From assembly GCA_028282845.1 (NCBI GenBank), contig JANQGY010000015.1:141372-205371 (forward strand): a DNA stretch of 64,000 nt. Direction: 5' to 3'. The position numbers and the translations under genes are program-made. Under the pieces are notes generated by a model. That model saw nothing but the letters and a program-made list of their open reading frames with translations, was not told the DNA's origin and made no database searches. Every line of letters starts with the position of its first letter. Within the stretch, counting starts at the first letter, position 1. This DNA comes from a bacterium (GTDB lineage: Bacteria; Fidelibacterota; Marinisomatia; Marinisomatales; JAHJCW01). Below are positions 46,634-54,577 of this stretch, one piece after another.

Positions 46634-47266
46634 TTAGGCTCGGTGTTTTTCCAAGGATTCTGCTAATAGCATAGTTGATTTAATCGTATGAACATTGCCT
46701 AACCCAGTAAAATCTACTTCCCATATCTCTCCATTCGCTGCTATTTCAATTGGATATTTTGGTAAAGTATTTTCAAGAATAGCTTTAATTATACGTAAGG
46801 TTACTGCATGTGTAACAATTAAAACACTTTCATTAATGTCTAATGTATGTAACGTATCAAAGAAATTTATTAATCTTTCGGAAATCATTCTATAGGATTC
46901 ACCATCTCCCTTTGGAATCCAATTCCACCGATTTCTACGATTATGTTCATAATCTACTTCATTCTCAATCTCTTTATATGACATACCAGAAAATTGGCTT
47001 AGATCCTGCTCGATAAGATCAGGATTTTGTTCAACAGTGAGGTTGTATATAATAGAAAATGGAGCCGCAGTCTGTAATGAACGTTTTAATGGAGAGGAAA
47101 TAATCCTATCAATATCTGCAAATAAACTAAATCTTGAAGCAATTTTTTGTGCATCGGATTTACCTTCATCGGTTAAGGGATAATCTATCTGAGAGGCAAG
47201 AATATCCTGTACATTGGCTTCACTTTGGGTGTGTCGCATAAAGTACAATTTCTTTGTAGGTATCAT
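46634..47266 (-). CDS. Histidine phosphatase (phosphoglycerate mutase-like)
   Basis: This is a 210-residue protein with the phosphate-binding motif F-M-R-H-T-Q-S-E-A-N at residues 8-17. The second Arg is in SSPLKRSLQTA, and the late His is in VTHAVTLRI. It belongs to the branch-1 histidine phosphatases. A sugar-phosphate or small phosphoester substrate is likely. It is the gene closest to tRNA-Leu and is separated from the DeoR run by 253 bp. The 330 bp upstream (47267-47567) is AT-rich without a recognisable feature. Confidence 0.85.
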   Translation of the reverse strand: MIPTKKLYFMRHTQSEANVQDILASQIDYPLTDEGKSDAQKIASRFSLFADIDRIISSPLKRSLQTAAPFSIIYNLTVEQNPDLIEQDLSQFSGMSYKEIENEVDYEHNRRNRWNWIPKGDGESYRMISERLINFFDTLHTLDINESVLIVTHAVTLRIIKAILENTLPKYPIEIAANGEIWEVDFTGLGNVHTIKSTMLLAESLEKHRA

Positions 47267-47567
47267 CAGTACTTATTAACCAAAATAATTCTCAGTGCTC
47301 ATCATTAATTAATAAAAACGTATTTAAATTTAATAATTCGGCAAGCCAAAACAACAACTGAGGATTGCTTTTAAATCCTTTTCTATAATTAATACCCTAA
47401 CAAGTTGTATTATTATTCTATCTAAAAAGAAATATAGAAAGTTTAAGTTACCTAATGAGCTGTCTCATAAAAGTTAAATTTATTTAATTTGATTTAGAGT
47501 AGTAATTCTTATTTTTGGAAGGGATTTACTATCAACTTTCATTTAAGACATTTTCTGATTTAAAGTT

Positions 47568-47598
47568 ATAAAAAAGGGAAGTATCAATACTTCCCTTG
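47568..47598 (-). terminator. Terminator downstream of tRNA-Leu
   Basis: On the minus strand, the stem AAGGGAAGTAT-TG-ATACTTCCCTT is followed by TTTTTATAA. It is immediately downstream of tRNA-Leu. The island's attachment repeat includes one arm and the loop of this hairpin. In the distal copy at 21.0 kb the other arm is lost. Confidence 0.8.
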
Positions 47599-47651
47599 TA
47601 CCCGGGGTCGGACTCGAACCGACACGGGTTCATCACCCAAGGGATTTTAAG
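47580..47651 (-). repeat. Proximal att-like repeat (tRNA-Leu 3' half)
   Basis: This is the partner of the repeat at 21004-21075, with 67 of 72 bases identical. It runs from 19 nt downstream of the tRNA through the acceptor, T arm and variable arm to the anticodon loop. Ending in the anticodon arm is typical for tyrosine integrases that target tRNA genes. Confidence 0.85.
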
Positions 47652-47683
47652 TCCCTTGTGTCTACCAATTCCACCACCCGGGC
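47599..47683 (-). tRNA. tRNA-Leu(TAA)
   Basis: The acceptor GCCCGGG pairs with CCCGGGT and the discriminator is A. The anticodon loop CTTAAAA gives anticodon TAA. The long variable arm (TGGGTGATGAACCC) marks a class II tRNA. It remains complete because the island's attachment site restored the 3' half. Confidence 0.95.
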
Positions 47684-47692
47684 AAAATCGCG

Positions 47693-47766
47693 AGGCGTCG
47701 GCCGGATTCGAACCGGCGAATGACAGTTTTGCAAACTGCTCCCTTAGACCGCTTGGGTACGACGCC
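47693..47766 (-). tRNA. tRNA-Cys(GCA)
   Basis: The acceptor GGCGTCG pairs with CGACGCC, with discriminator U73, characteristic of tRNA-Cys. The anticodon stem GCAGT/ACTGT encloses loop TTGCAAA, giving anticodon GCA. It is 9 nt upstream of tRNA-Leu. Confidence 0.95.
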
Positions 47767-47884
47767 AATTTTTATAAACAACAATTTTTACGGCACAGAA
47801 GTTATAAAGTATTTTTGTTCGTTTCAATTAAACATAAATAATTAATTATTTTCAAAAATCATCGAAAAAATTGTACTTTTTGAT

Positions 47885-48100
47885 GTGGAAATTAAGAAAT
47901 TAAATATCTATCAGCGCCTGCGTGATTTTCAAGTTCCCTCTTCGGTATTGGATATGGTGTTTGAAGATAAAGATGATCTTGCACAACTTATTAATGCCTG
48001 GGACGCATTAAAATCCGATGGATTTACCGATGATGAAACCGCCCAAGAAATCGCCGATATTTTTTTTAAAGAAATTAATATTCAGATTGAAGATGAATAA
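47885..48100 (+). CDS. Small acidic helical protein
   Basis: The frame has 71 residues and opens with GTG (MEIKKLNIYQRLRDF). It is acidic, predicted all-helical, with no membrane segment. A terminator begins right at its stop, which supports that it is a real transcript. I do not recognise the family. Confidence 0.5.
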   Translation: MEIKKLNIYQRLRDFQVPSSVLDMVFEDKDDLAQLINAWDALKSDGFTDDETAQEIADIFFKEINIQIEDE

Positions 48101-48128
48101 AAAGGGCTGAATGATCAGCCCTTTTTTC
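48101..48128. terminator. Terminator between convergent genes
   Basis: The hairpin AAAGGGCTGA-ATGA-TCAGCCCTTT is followed by a T-run on the plus strand and flanked by A on the other. It serves the small acidic protein gene and probably pepF, which converges from the other side. Confidence 0.88.
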
Positions 48129-48144
48129 TATATTTCGTCCGAAA

Positions 48145-50013
48145 TTAATTCAGCAGCAACTCTTCCATTTGTGTAACTAAACTATCAAACAATTGCATCG
48201 CTTGTTCGATTGGCTCCGGTGACGAAAGATCAACTCCGGCCTTTTTCAATGTCTCAATTGGGTAGTCACTTCCACCGGCCATTAAAAATTCCATATATTT
48301 CTCAATTGCACCTTCTTTACCTTCAAGCACATTTTTTGCTAAGGCAGTTGAAGCACAAAAACTTGTGGCATATTTATATACATAGAATGTGCGGTAATAA
48401 TGAGAGATCCTGCCCCAATTCAGTGCATAACCGTCGTCTATTACAGTTGAAACTCCATACCATTTTTCATCAATATCATGTACAATTTTATTTAAAGACT
48501 CCACGGTAATTGGTTCCCCATCTTGAACCATTTGGTGAGCAGTTTTTTCAAATTCACCAAATATCACCTGAGTAAATACAGTACCTAGGAAATTGTTTAT
48601 CCATTGGTCAAGCAATACGAGTTTTTCTTTTTCATCTTCTGTATTTTTCATTAAGTAGTCTAATAATAGATTCTCGTTGAACGTTGAGGCAACCTCTGCC
48701 AAAAATAATGGATATTGAGCAGTAGCATACGGTTGATTTTTGTCTGAGTAATGACTGTGCATAGCATGCCCAAGCTCATGGGCAAGAGTGAACATGTGAT
48801 CCATTGTTCCATTATAATTCATTAACATATAGGGATGTGATGTATAAGTTCCCCAAGAATAAGCTCCGGTAGCTTTTCCTTCGGTCTCATAAACGTCAAT
48901 CCATCTTGAATTCAAAGCCTTTTTGATTGTCTTTACATATTCATCACCTAATGGTTTAAAGGCTTCCGGTAAAATAATTTTAGCCTCTTCGTAGGTTACT
49001 TTAGTATCAACATCTTCAATGATTGGAACGGCTGTATCGTAAAGATGAATCTCATCCAAGTCGAGAACTTTTTTCCGCATTTCCATGTAACGGTTGAGGC
49101 TTCCCGAATATTTGTACACAGTCTCAAGTAAATTGTGGTACACATCAACCGGTATATTGTCATAGCTTAATGATCTTTCCAATGTGCTATTATATTTCCT
49201 TGCTCTAGTAATAAATAAATCCTTTTTTAGAGATGAACCAAGAGTGGCGGCATTTGTATTCTTGATTTTGTCGAACGCCTCAGTCCTTGCTAAAAAGGCT
49301 CTTCTTCTTACTTCTGGATCTTCCGATAATAGCATTAGATAGTATCTACCACGAGTCAATCGAACTGAGTCGCCTTCTTCATTAATTACCATTGGAAAGA
49401 CTAAATCAGCTTCGGTCAAAGCTTCAAAAATCTTTGACGGTGCCCGATAGAGTTCACCTGCCATTGCAAGTAATTGCTCTTCATTTTCAGATAAGGTATG
49501 CTCGCGTTGTCGAATCATATTATCAAAATAATGTTTATATATTTCTAATCCATCTGTCTTAGAAATAAACTTATCGAGTTTTTTCTCAGGTATCTTTTGC
49601 AATTCCGGTTCAATATAAGCTATCGCCTCAGTATATTTAGTATATAGTGCTGCAATACGATCTGCATATCCCTGAGCTTCAGAAACTCTCGTATCGGAAT
49701 CCTTATTTAAATCCGCATATACATACAAGTTATCTATTGCTATGGAAACTTTTTCATCAAGCTTAAAACATTTTAAAATTTCTGCTCCGGAATTCCCAAG
49801 TCTCCCTTTAAAATCTGCAAATTTTGGTAGAGTGTTCTCAACAAATTGAAAATCCTTTTCCCATTCATTTATGGTTGGATAAATATCTGCTGTATTCCAC
49901 TTATACTCATCTGCGATATCGCTCCTTTGCGGAATATCAGATTGAGCATATAGTGGTATCGCAATTAATAGCGATAAACTCAATATTAAAATCGTGGTTA
50001 GTTTAGACTTCAT
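48145..50013 (-). CDS. pepF: Exported oligoendopeptidase F (M3B)
   Basis: This is a 622-residue metallopeptidase. The zinc motif H412-E-L-G-H416 is followed by E in FLAEVASTFNE. The N-terminal helical M3 domain begins with YKWNTADIYPT. Residues 1-23 are a clear signal peptide (ending L-Y-A-Q), so this is a periplasmic form, whereas PepF is usually cytoplasmic. It likely cleaves imported oligopeptides. Confidence 0.92.
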   Translation of the reverse strand: MKSKLTTILILSLSLLIAIPLYAQSDIPQRSDIADEYKWNTADIYPTINEWEKDFQFVENTLPKFADFKGRLGNSGAEILKCFKLDEKVSIAIDNLYVYADLNKDSDTRVSEAQGYADRIAALYTKYTEAIAYIEPELQKIPEKKLDKFISKTDGLEIYKHYFDNMIRQREHTLSENEEQLLAMAGELYRAPSKIFEALTEADLVFPMVINEEGDSVRLTRGRYYLMLLSEDPEVRRRAFLARTEAFDKIKNTNAATLGSSLKKDLFITRARKYNSTLERSLSYDNIPVDVYHNLLETVYKYSGSLNRYMEMRKKVLDLDEIHLYDTAVPIIEDVDTKVTYEEAKIILPEAFKPLGDEYVKTIKKALNSRWIDVYETEGKATGAYSWGTYTSHPYMLMNYNGTMDHMFTLAHELGHAMHSHYSDKNQPYATAQYPLFLAEVASTFNENLLLDYLMKNTEDEKEKLVLLDQWINNFLGTVFTQVIFGEFEKTAHQMVQDGEPITVESLNKIVHDIDEKWYGVSTVIDDGYALNWGRISHYYRTFYVYKYATSFCASTALAKNVLEGKEGAIEKYMEFLMAGGSDYPIETLKKAGVDLSSPEPIEQAMQLFDSLVTQMEELLLN

Positions 50014-50070
50014 ATGATCCTCATTAGTAGTTATTGTCTTTATGACAGTTAATAATGATAATAGTTGTCA

Positions 50071-50143
50071 AAAAAAAGCTACCAATTGGAGCTTTTTCCC
50101 GAGCGGGAGACGAGGGTTCCCGATTCATCGGGACGACAACCAC
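50071..50143 (-). pseudogene. Decayed copy of tRNA-Gly 3' half plus terminator
   Basis: On the minus strand this reads GTGGTTGTCG, then a replaced T loop region (TCCCGATGAATCGGGA, a perfect small hairpin), then CCCTCGTCTCCCGCTCGG and a copy of the tRNA terminator hairpin ending at 50071. It parallels 50404-50471. The GIY-YIG stop codon shares its first base here. It marks the far end of a small insertion at tRNA-Gly. Confidence 0.75.
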
Positions 50144-50397
50144 TATTGCTTCCTTGAAGTATTAATTAATCGTTCTAAATAATCTCGGCTCTTTTGCTTT
50201 TTAAGTTTTCTTTCAAATCTAATAGCTGCTGATTTTGATTGAAATTCTTTTACATATTTCACAATCCATGGAATTCCTGATTTTGTTGATTTAGACCAAC
50301 CATTGTTATGTCGTTCTAATCTTCTGACAATATCTTTAGTATAACCGATATAATATTTATCAATTTTTTGTGAGTATATGATATATGTAAAATACAT
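50143..50397 (-). CDS. GIY-YIG nuclease-domain protein, tRNA-associated
   Basis: This is an 84-residue protein. The GIY-YIG core is Y-I-I-Y near residue 5 and Y-Y-I-G-Y-T at 15-20, with R26 (VRRLERHNNG) and the catalytic E in RFERKLKKQK. It belongs to the short UPF0213/YhbQ-like group common in FCB genomes. The gene begins 8 nt after the tRNA-Gly terminator and stops exactly where the duplicated tRNA-Gly 3' half begins. No ribosome-binding site is visible. The arrangement suggests a mini-element that inserts at tRNA genes. Confidence 0.8.
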   Translation of the reverse strand: MYFTYIIYSQKIDKYYIGYTKDIVRRLERHNNGWSKSTKSGIPWIVKYVKEFQSKSAAIRFERKLKKQKSRDYLERLINTSRKQ

Positions 50398-50404
50398 GAT
50401 TATA

Positions 50405-50432
50405 TAAAAAAAGCTACCAATAGGTGGCTTTT
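50405..50432 (-). terminator. Terminator after tRNA-Gly
   Basis: On the minus strand AAAAGCCACC-TATT-GGTAGCTTTT has one mismatch in the stem and then a T-run. A second, diverged copy is at 50071-50097 with stem AAAAAGCT/AGCTTTTT. Confidence 0.75.
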
Positions 50433-50437
50433 CTCCG

Positions 50438-50509
50438 AGCGGGAGACGAGGGTCGAACTCGCGACAACCACGTTGGCAACGTGGAGCTCTACCACTGAGC
50501 TACTCCCGC
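50438..50509 (-). tRNA. tRNA-Gly(GCC)
   Basis: The acceptor GCGGGAG pairs with CTCCCGC and the discriminator is U. The anticodon stem CCACG/CGTGG encloses loop TTGCCAA, giving anticodon GCC. The gene is complete. Confidence 0.95.
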
Positions 50510-50598
50510 ATATTTCTATTATTTTCTTCTGAAAAATAGCGCAGAAATCTAAAATGATTTTTATATTTTTTCAAATAAAATCGGCTCAATTTAACTGA

Positions 50599-51711
50599 TT
50601 AAAACTGCTTTCCCGCCTCAAGTAAAACGCTATCAATATAATCCTGCATTTCTCTATCATAATCCATTGCTTGCGGTAATGGCACGATCCGACATTCACT
50701 GCGATTTATTGCGGTTGCAATTTTGCCTTCAAGCTCTATCACCTGTTTCTCATAATTTTCAATTTGTTTTAGTACCGTCGGATTATTGGCGTATTTTTCT
50801 TCAAGAGTTTGACCTTCTTCGGTTTCCTTCAATCTTATTAACTGTCTTGTATAACTTGCTATCCGGTTATTATAAGCAGATACATCTGTTATCAGTTTTG
50901 ATTCATCAATTATGTTCGCTTTAATTTCAATTAGATATTTCCCATTCAGACCAATCGTATAAAAAATTGGTAAATCATCTTTTTGGATATTACCTGTTCG
51001 GGTGTTCATCACTGTTCTACTCAAAAATACATAATCGGCTTTTTGAAACGAATTAAGTATAACGTCACGATTATTGATCATACCATTCACTAATATAATT
51101 AATATGTCAACATCCGTTCTGATTTCTTCAATATACTTTTGTCCTTCCGCAAGATAATCTAATTTATAGAGTTCCTTAATGTCTCCGGATAAATTATCGG
51201 TAACGCCGATAATACCCATCTTCAAATCATTTTTTTCTATGACAATATATGGATCAAAGGCCGGTTGGCCGGTTTCAACCAAGTATAGATTTGCCGATAC
51301 AAACGGGACGGAAGTATTTTGCTCAAGTTTCTTTAGAAAATCATACCCACCGGCAAGATCATATTCGCCAATGTTCAACGCTGCACAACCGATTTTTTCC
51401 ATCCCATGCAAAAAAGATTTTGCTTTAAATTGTTCAGTAGGTACTTTGACAACCGGATATTTGATCTGCTCGAAAAGCGCGTCTCCGGCATCAATAATAA
51501 TGGGATCAATCCCATTATTCCTCAAAGAATTTATATAAGCTGATTTTCTGGACAGACCGCCCAATTTGTTGGATTGTCATCCGCAAAGATTAAATTCAGC
51601 CCGTACATTTCCGGTAACGATTAAATCAACGCTCTTTCCCTTTTCAGCAAAAATGAAAGTGGAAATTATAAATAAGAAATAGAGTCCGATTTTAATTGTT
51701 TTAATCTTCAA
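50599..51711 (-). CDS. Exported metallophosphatase/5'-nucleotidase-like protein, predicted selenoprotein (TGA at 51577-51579 read as Sec45)
   Basis: The conventional reading starts at ATG 51564 (MGGLSRKSAY) and lacks the N-terminus. Upstream in the same frame, TTG 51711 follows the yciH stop with GGAGG at 6 nt and opens a signal peptide (residues 1-22). The frame continues DLIVTGNVRAEFNLCG, TGA, QSNKLGGLSRKSAYI. In relatives this region reads G...PCGC....GGLARR, so the TGA lies at the last Cys of the C-G-C motif. 18 nt after the TGA, a hairpin presents a GGUC loop. Later parts match the family (IIDAGDALFEQ, ALNIGEYDLAGGYDFL, FVSANLY). The C-terminal half has a coiled-coil-like segment. About 370 residues. 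Confidence 0.75.
51548..51579 (-). promoter_or_regulatory. Putative bacterial SECIS hairpin
   Basis: TGA (51579-51577) is followed by 18 nt and then by loop GGTCT (51558-51554). The stem TTGGGC/GTCCAG forms six pairs, including two G-U. The E. coli fdhF element, as I remember it, has the same 18-nt distance from UGA to GGUC. The loop G and U are the contacts of SelB. Confidence 0.6.
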
Positions 51712-51713
51712 TC

Positions 51714-52037
51714 TTATCCTCCACTGAGTTTTGCAAAATACCCCATTTCCTTCAAAATCTGCAATAATTTTTGACGATCTTTAGTTTGTATAATTATTTC
51801 ATTATCTTTGATGGATCCTCCAACACCACATCGTTTCTTCAGCGTTTTTTCTAACATTTTAAGTTCTTCGGTTGTTCCCATAAAATTTTTGACAATACTG
51901 ACAACTTTATTACCCGGCCGCTTTTCTAACCAAATTCGCAAATTTTGATTTTCTGGGGTAATCGATTCTTCATCAACATCATTTTGATCTTCCGGAGTGA
52001 AGTCCGGATCGGTTGAAAATATAATTTTGTCCTTCAT
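51714..52037 (-). CDS. yciH: SUI1/eIF1-like translation factor YciH
   Basis: This is a 107-residue protein. The SUI1 fold is seen as VVSIVKNFMGTTEELKMLEK, KKRCGVGGSIKDNEIIIQ and the C-terminal LLQILKEMGY. Bacterial YciH resembles eIF1 and may affect initiation fidelity. It starts 2 nt after the dinB stop. Its last codons contain the ribosome site for the selenoprotein gene that follows. Confidence 0.9.
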   Translation of the reverse strand: MKDKIIFSTDPDFTPEDQNDVDEESITPENQNLRIWLEKRPGNKVVSIVKNFMGTTEELKMLEKTLKKRCGVGGSIKDNEIIIQTKDRQKLLQILKEMGYFAKLSGG

Positions 52038-52039
52038 AA

Positions 52040-53113
52040 TTAAAATAATTCGGTTTGGCCCGATTTAGTATCAACATTAAAATTACTTACTCCGACCCCT
52101 AAAAGACGGATTGGTTTATTATTTGACCAAGCGAACATAAACAATTCTTCTGCAATATTCGCTATCATTTCCTCTGAATCTATCGCTTCGGCAAAGGATT
52201 TTTGTGTTGTATGAGTGTCAAAGTCATAATATCTAAGTTTGATGAATACGCGCTTAGCCTTTAATTCTTTGTCTCGTAAACGTTTAACAACTTTTTCGCT
52301 AAGCTGTTTCAGTATCATCAATAATTCTTCTTTTGAACTAATGTCTTTTGGAAAAGTGCGCTCATTGCTGATTGATTTTATCTCTCGATATGTTCGCACC
52401 GGACGATCATCTTTTCCCTGTGCCCAATTTGCCATAGCTAATCCAAATTTTCCAAATCGCGCCTCAAGAATGTTTAATGGAAGTTTGGATAATTCCCGAA
52501 TTGTTGTAACATTCATAGTTGCCAATTTTTCCGCCATTTTAGGGCCGATACCGGAAATTTTCTGCGGACTTAACGGAGCTAAAAATGATCGCTCCTCACC
52601 GGGCTTGACCACTGTCAAGCCATTAGGTTTATTTAAATCAGACGCAATCTTGGCGATCATTTTGTTGGTGGCAACTCCCAGTGAATTTGGTAACCCAATA
52701 TTCACTGCAATATTATTTTGCAAGGATTTTGCAATTTCAACTGCATCTTCCCAATTGCCGATTCTTGAGGAAACATCAATGAATGCCTCATCCACGCTAA
52801 TTTGTTCGAGCAGATCAGCTTCTTTTTCTACTAATTTCATTACGATTACCGAATAGGTTTTGTATGATTTAAAATTAGGAGGAATGATAATTATATCTTT
52901 ACATAACTTAACTGCGCGACTCATCGGCATAGCGGAATGAATTCCGAACTTTCGCGCCGGGTACGACGCTGCAGCAACTACACCGCGCTTATCCGGCTGA
53001 CCACCAACGGCAATTGGTTTACCATTTAATTCAGGATTTTTTAGGACTTCAACCGAACAGAAGAAAGCATCCAAATCAAGATGAATAATTGCTCGTGGAA
53101 TCGATTGTGTCAT
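52040..53113 (-). CDS. dinB: DNA polymerase IV
   Basis: This is a 357-residue Y-family polymerase. The first metal-binding Asp is in HLDLDAFFCSVE, and the second acidic pair is in ISVDEAFIDVS. The helix-hairpin-helix is in ISGIGPKMAEKL, and a little-finger domain completes the protein. It performs error-prone lesion bypass. The C-terminus is short, with a possible beta-clamp peptide QTELF at the very end. It is the first gene of dinB-yciH-metallophosphatase. Confidence 0.93.
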   Translation of the reverse strand: MTQSIPRAIIHLDLDAFFCSVEVLKNPELNGKPIAVGGQPDKRGVVAAASYPARKFGIHSAMPMSRAVKLCKDIIIIPPNFKSYKTYSVIVMKLVEKEADLLEQISVDEAFIDVSSRIGNWEDAVEIAKSLQNNIAVNIGLPNSLGVATNKMIAKIASDLNKPNGLTVVKPGEERSFLAPLSPQKISGIGPKMAEKLATMNVTTIRELSKLPLNILEARFGKFGLAMANWAQGKDDRPVRTYREIKSISNERTFPKDISSKEELLMILKQLSEKVVKRLRDKELKAKRVFIKLRYYDFDTHTTQKSFAEAIDSEEMIANIAEELFMFAWSNNKPIRLLGVGVSNFNVDTKSGQTELF

Positions 53114-53154
53114 TAATTATCAAAAATTGTTTTTAAGAATTTATCAAAAATGTT

Positions 53155-53174
53155 ATTCCTGCGAAAGCGGGAAT
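53155..53174. repeat. Small palindromic repeat (GNRA-capped)
   Basis: ATTCCTGC-GAAA-GCGGGAAT forms an 8-bp stem with a GAAA tetraloop. Such units are common dispersed palindromes in bacterial genomes. It lies in the 176-bp space between dinB and the transporter gene, with no other signal seen there. Confidence 0.5.
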
Positions 53175-53289
53175 CCATATTAATAATAAGAGTAATGAAT
53201 TCTTTTCAAACCTGTCTAAAGAAGAATCATAAAAGGATCATTTAAATATTTTTGAATTTATCTGATTCGAGTAATTTCTTACAACTATT

Positions 53290-54570
53290 ATGAAAAAATC
53301 CAAATCTTCTCGATTTCTAAATCAATTAAAAGCTCTTGGTCCGGGATTGCTGTGGGCAGGGGCTGCGATTGGTGTTTCACATTTAGTGCAGTCAACACGT
53401 GCCGGAGCAAATTATGGATTTGCTTTGGTAGGGGCTCTATTGCTTGCCAATTTATTCAAATACCCCGCTTTTGAGTTTGGTCCTCGCTATGCCGCGGCGA
53501 CCGGTAAAAGTCTGATAAATGGCTATGCTGCTTTAGGCAAATGGGCTATGATAATATTTCTGTTCATGACATTTGGAACAATGTTCACAATCCAAGCCGC
53601 AGTCACAATTGTAACAGCCGGATTGGCTGCATATTTATTTGGGATTTCTTGGTCGCCATTCATCTGGAGTACTGTTATTCTTGCAATTTGTGTTTTTATT
53701 TTGATTATTGGGAAATATCCGTTACTTGATAAGATGATCAAATTCATAATTATTCTCTTATCAGTATCAACAATTGTGGCTGTATTTGCCGCACTTGGAC
53801 ATGGTCAATCAATTGATCCGCAATTTGTAAAACCACAGATTTGGTCAATATCAGGGATAGCATTTTTAGTAGCCCTCATGGGATGGATGCCATCGGCAAT
53901 AGATATTTCGGTTTGGCATTCACTATGGACTATAGAACGGAAGAATGAAACGAAACACAGACCATCGCTTAAAGAAGCATTATTTGATTTTAATCTCGGT
54001 TATTTTGGAACAGCCCTACTTGCCTTAGGGTTCTTAACACTTGGAGCGTTGATTATGTATGGAAGCGGTTCCACATTTTCGCCCACGGGAGCAGGTTTTG
54101 CAAGGCAATTAATTGATATGTACGTTAACGCCTTAGGAGAATGGAGCAGACCACTTATCGGCATCGCCGCCTTCACGACCATGTTTAGTACTACGTTGAC
54201 AGTAACCGATGCCTTTCCCCGTGTTCTACGCCGATCTACAGAAATTATCTTTGAAAGTAAATTGAAGAATTACAACACCAATTATCTTTATTGGCTTGCC
54301 ATGTTGGTTGTACTTAGCGGTTGTCTCATTATTATCGGTTATTTATTAAGCGAAATGACAATCTTGGTAGATTTGGCTACGACTCTATCTTTTTTGACTG
54401 CACCTATTTTAGCTTACATCAATTATAGGGTGGTAACCGGCAACACAATGCCAATAGATTGTCAACCGCAAAAATGGCTAAGGATCCTTAGTTGGATTGG
54501 AATAATATTTTTGAGTGGATTTAGCATCATCTTCCTTGTTTGGCGTTTTGGACAAGGAATCTTATACTAA
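53290..54570 (+). CDS. Nramp-related membrane transporter (non-canonical)
   Basis: This is a 426-residue protein with 11 hydrophobic segments. The start LGPGLLWAGAAIGVSHLVQSTR matches the first Nramp helix. The metal-binding D-P-G-N is replaced by A-A-I-G-V-S-H. In helix 6 the canonical M-P-H is G-W-M-P-S-A-I-D. These changes place it with Nramp-related proteins that are not proven Mn/Fe transporters. The substrate is unknown. It is alone on the plus strand. Confidence 0.8.
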   Translation: MKKSKSSRFLNQLKALGPGLLWAGAAIGVSHLVQSTRAGANYGFALVGALLLANLFKYPAFEFGPRYAAATGKSLINGYAALGKWAMIIFLFMTFGTMFTIQAAVTIVTAGLAAYLFGISWSPFIWSTVILAICVFILIIGKYPLLDKMIKFIIILLSVSTIVAVFAALGHGQSIDPQFVKPQIWSISGIAFLVALMGWMPSAIDISVWHSLWTIERKNETKHRPSLKEALFDFNLGYFGTALLALGFLTLGALIMYGSGSTFSPTGAGFARQLIDMYVNALGEWSRPLIGIAAFTTMFSTTLTVTDAFPRVLRRSTEIIFESKLKNYNTNYLYWLAMLVVLSGCLIIIGYLLSEMTILVDLATTLSFLTAPILAYINYRVVTGNTMPIDCQPQKWLRILSWIGIIFLSGFSIIFLVWRFGQGILY

Positions 54571-54577
54571 TTCTTTG

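Larger units (their letters stand above)
21076..47579. mobile_element. Putative genomic island at tRNA-Leu(TAA), 26.5 kb
   Basis: The island is bounded by the tRNA-Leu 3'-half direct repeats. It holds 18 genes, all on the minus strand and mostly 1-40 nt apart, forming one glycan-use programme. The geometry is canonical: the intact tRNA is at one end, with the island immediately beyond its 3' end and the displaced 3' fragment at the far end. No integrase, transposase or mobilisation gene is visible, so it is either an old island that lost its integrase or cargo moved in trans. Confidence 0.7.

Noticed and set aside
21076..47579. Search for an integrase, transposase or phage genes in the island
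   Set aside because: None was recognised among the 18 genes, so the island call rests on the tRNA repeats and gene coherence only.
47532..47841. Frames on both strands of about 80 residues
   Set aside because: They cover tRNA-Leu and tRNA-Cys and are tRNA translations.
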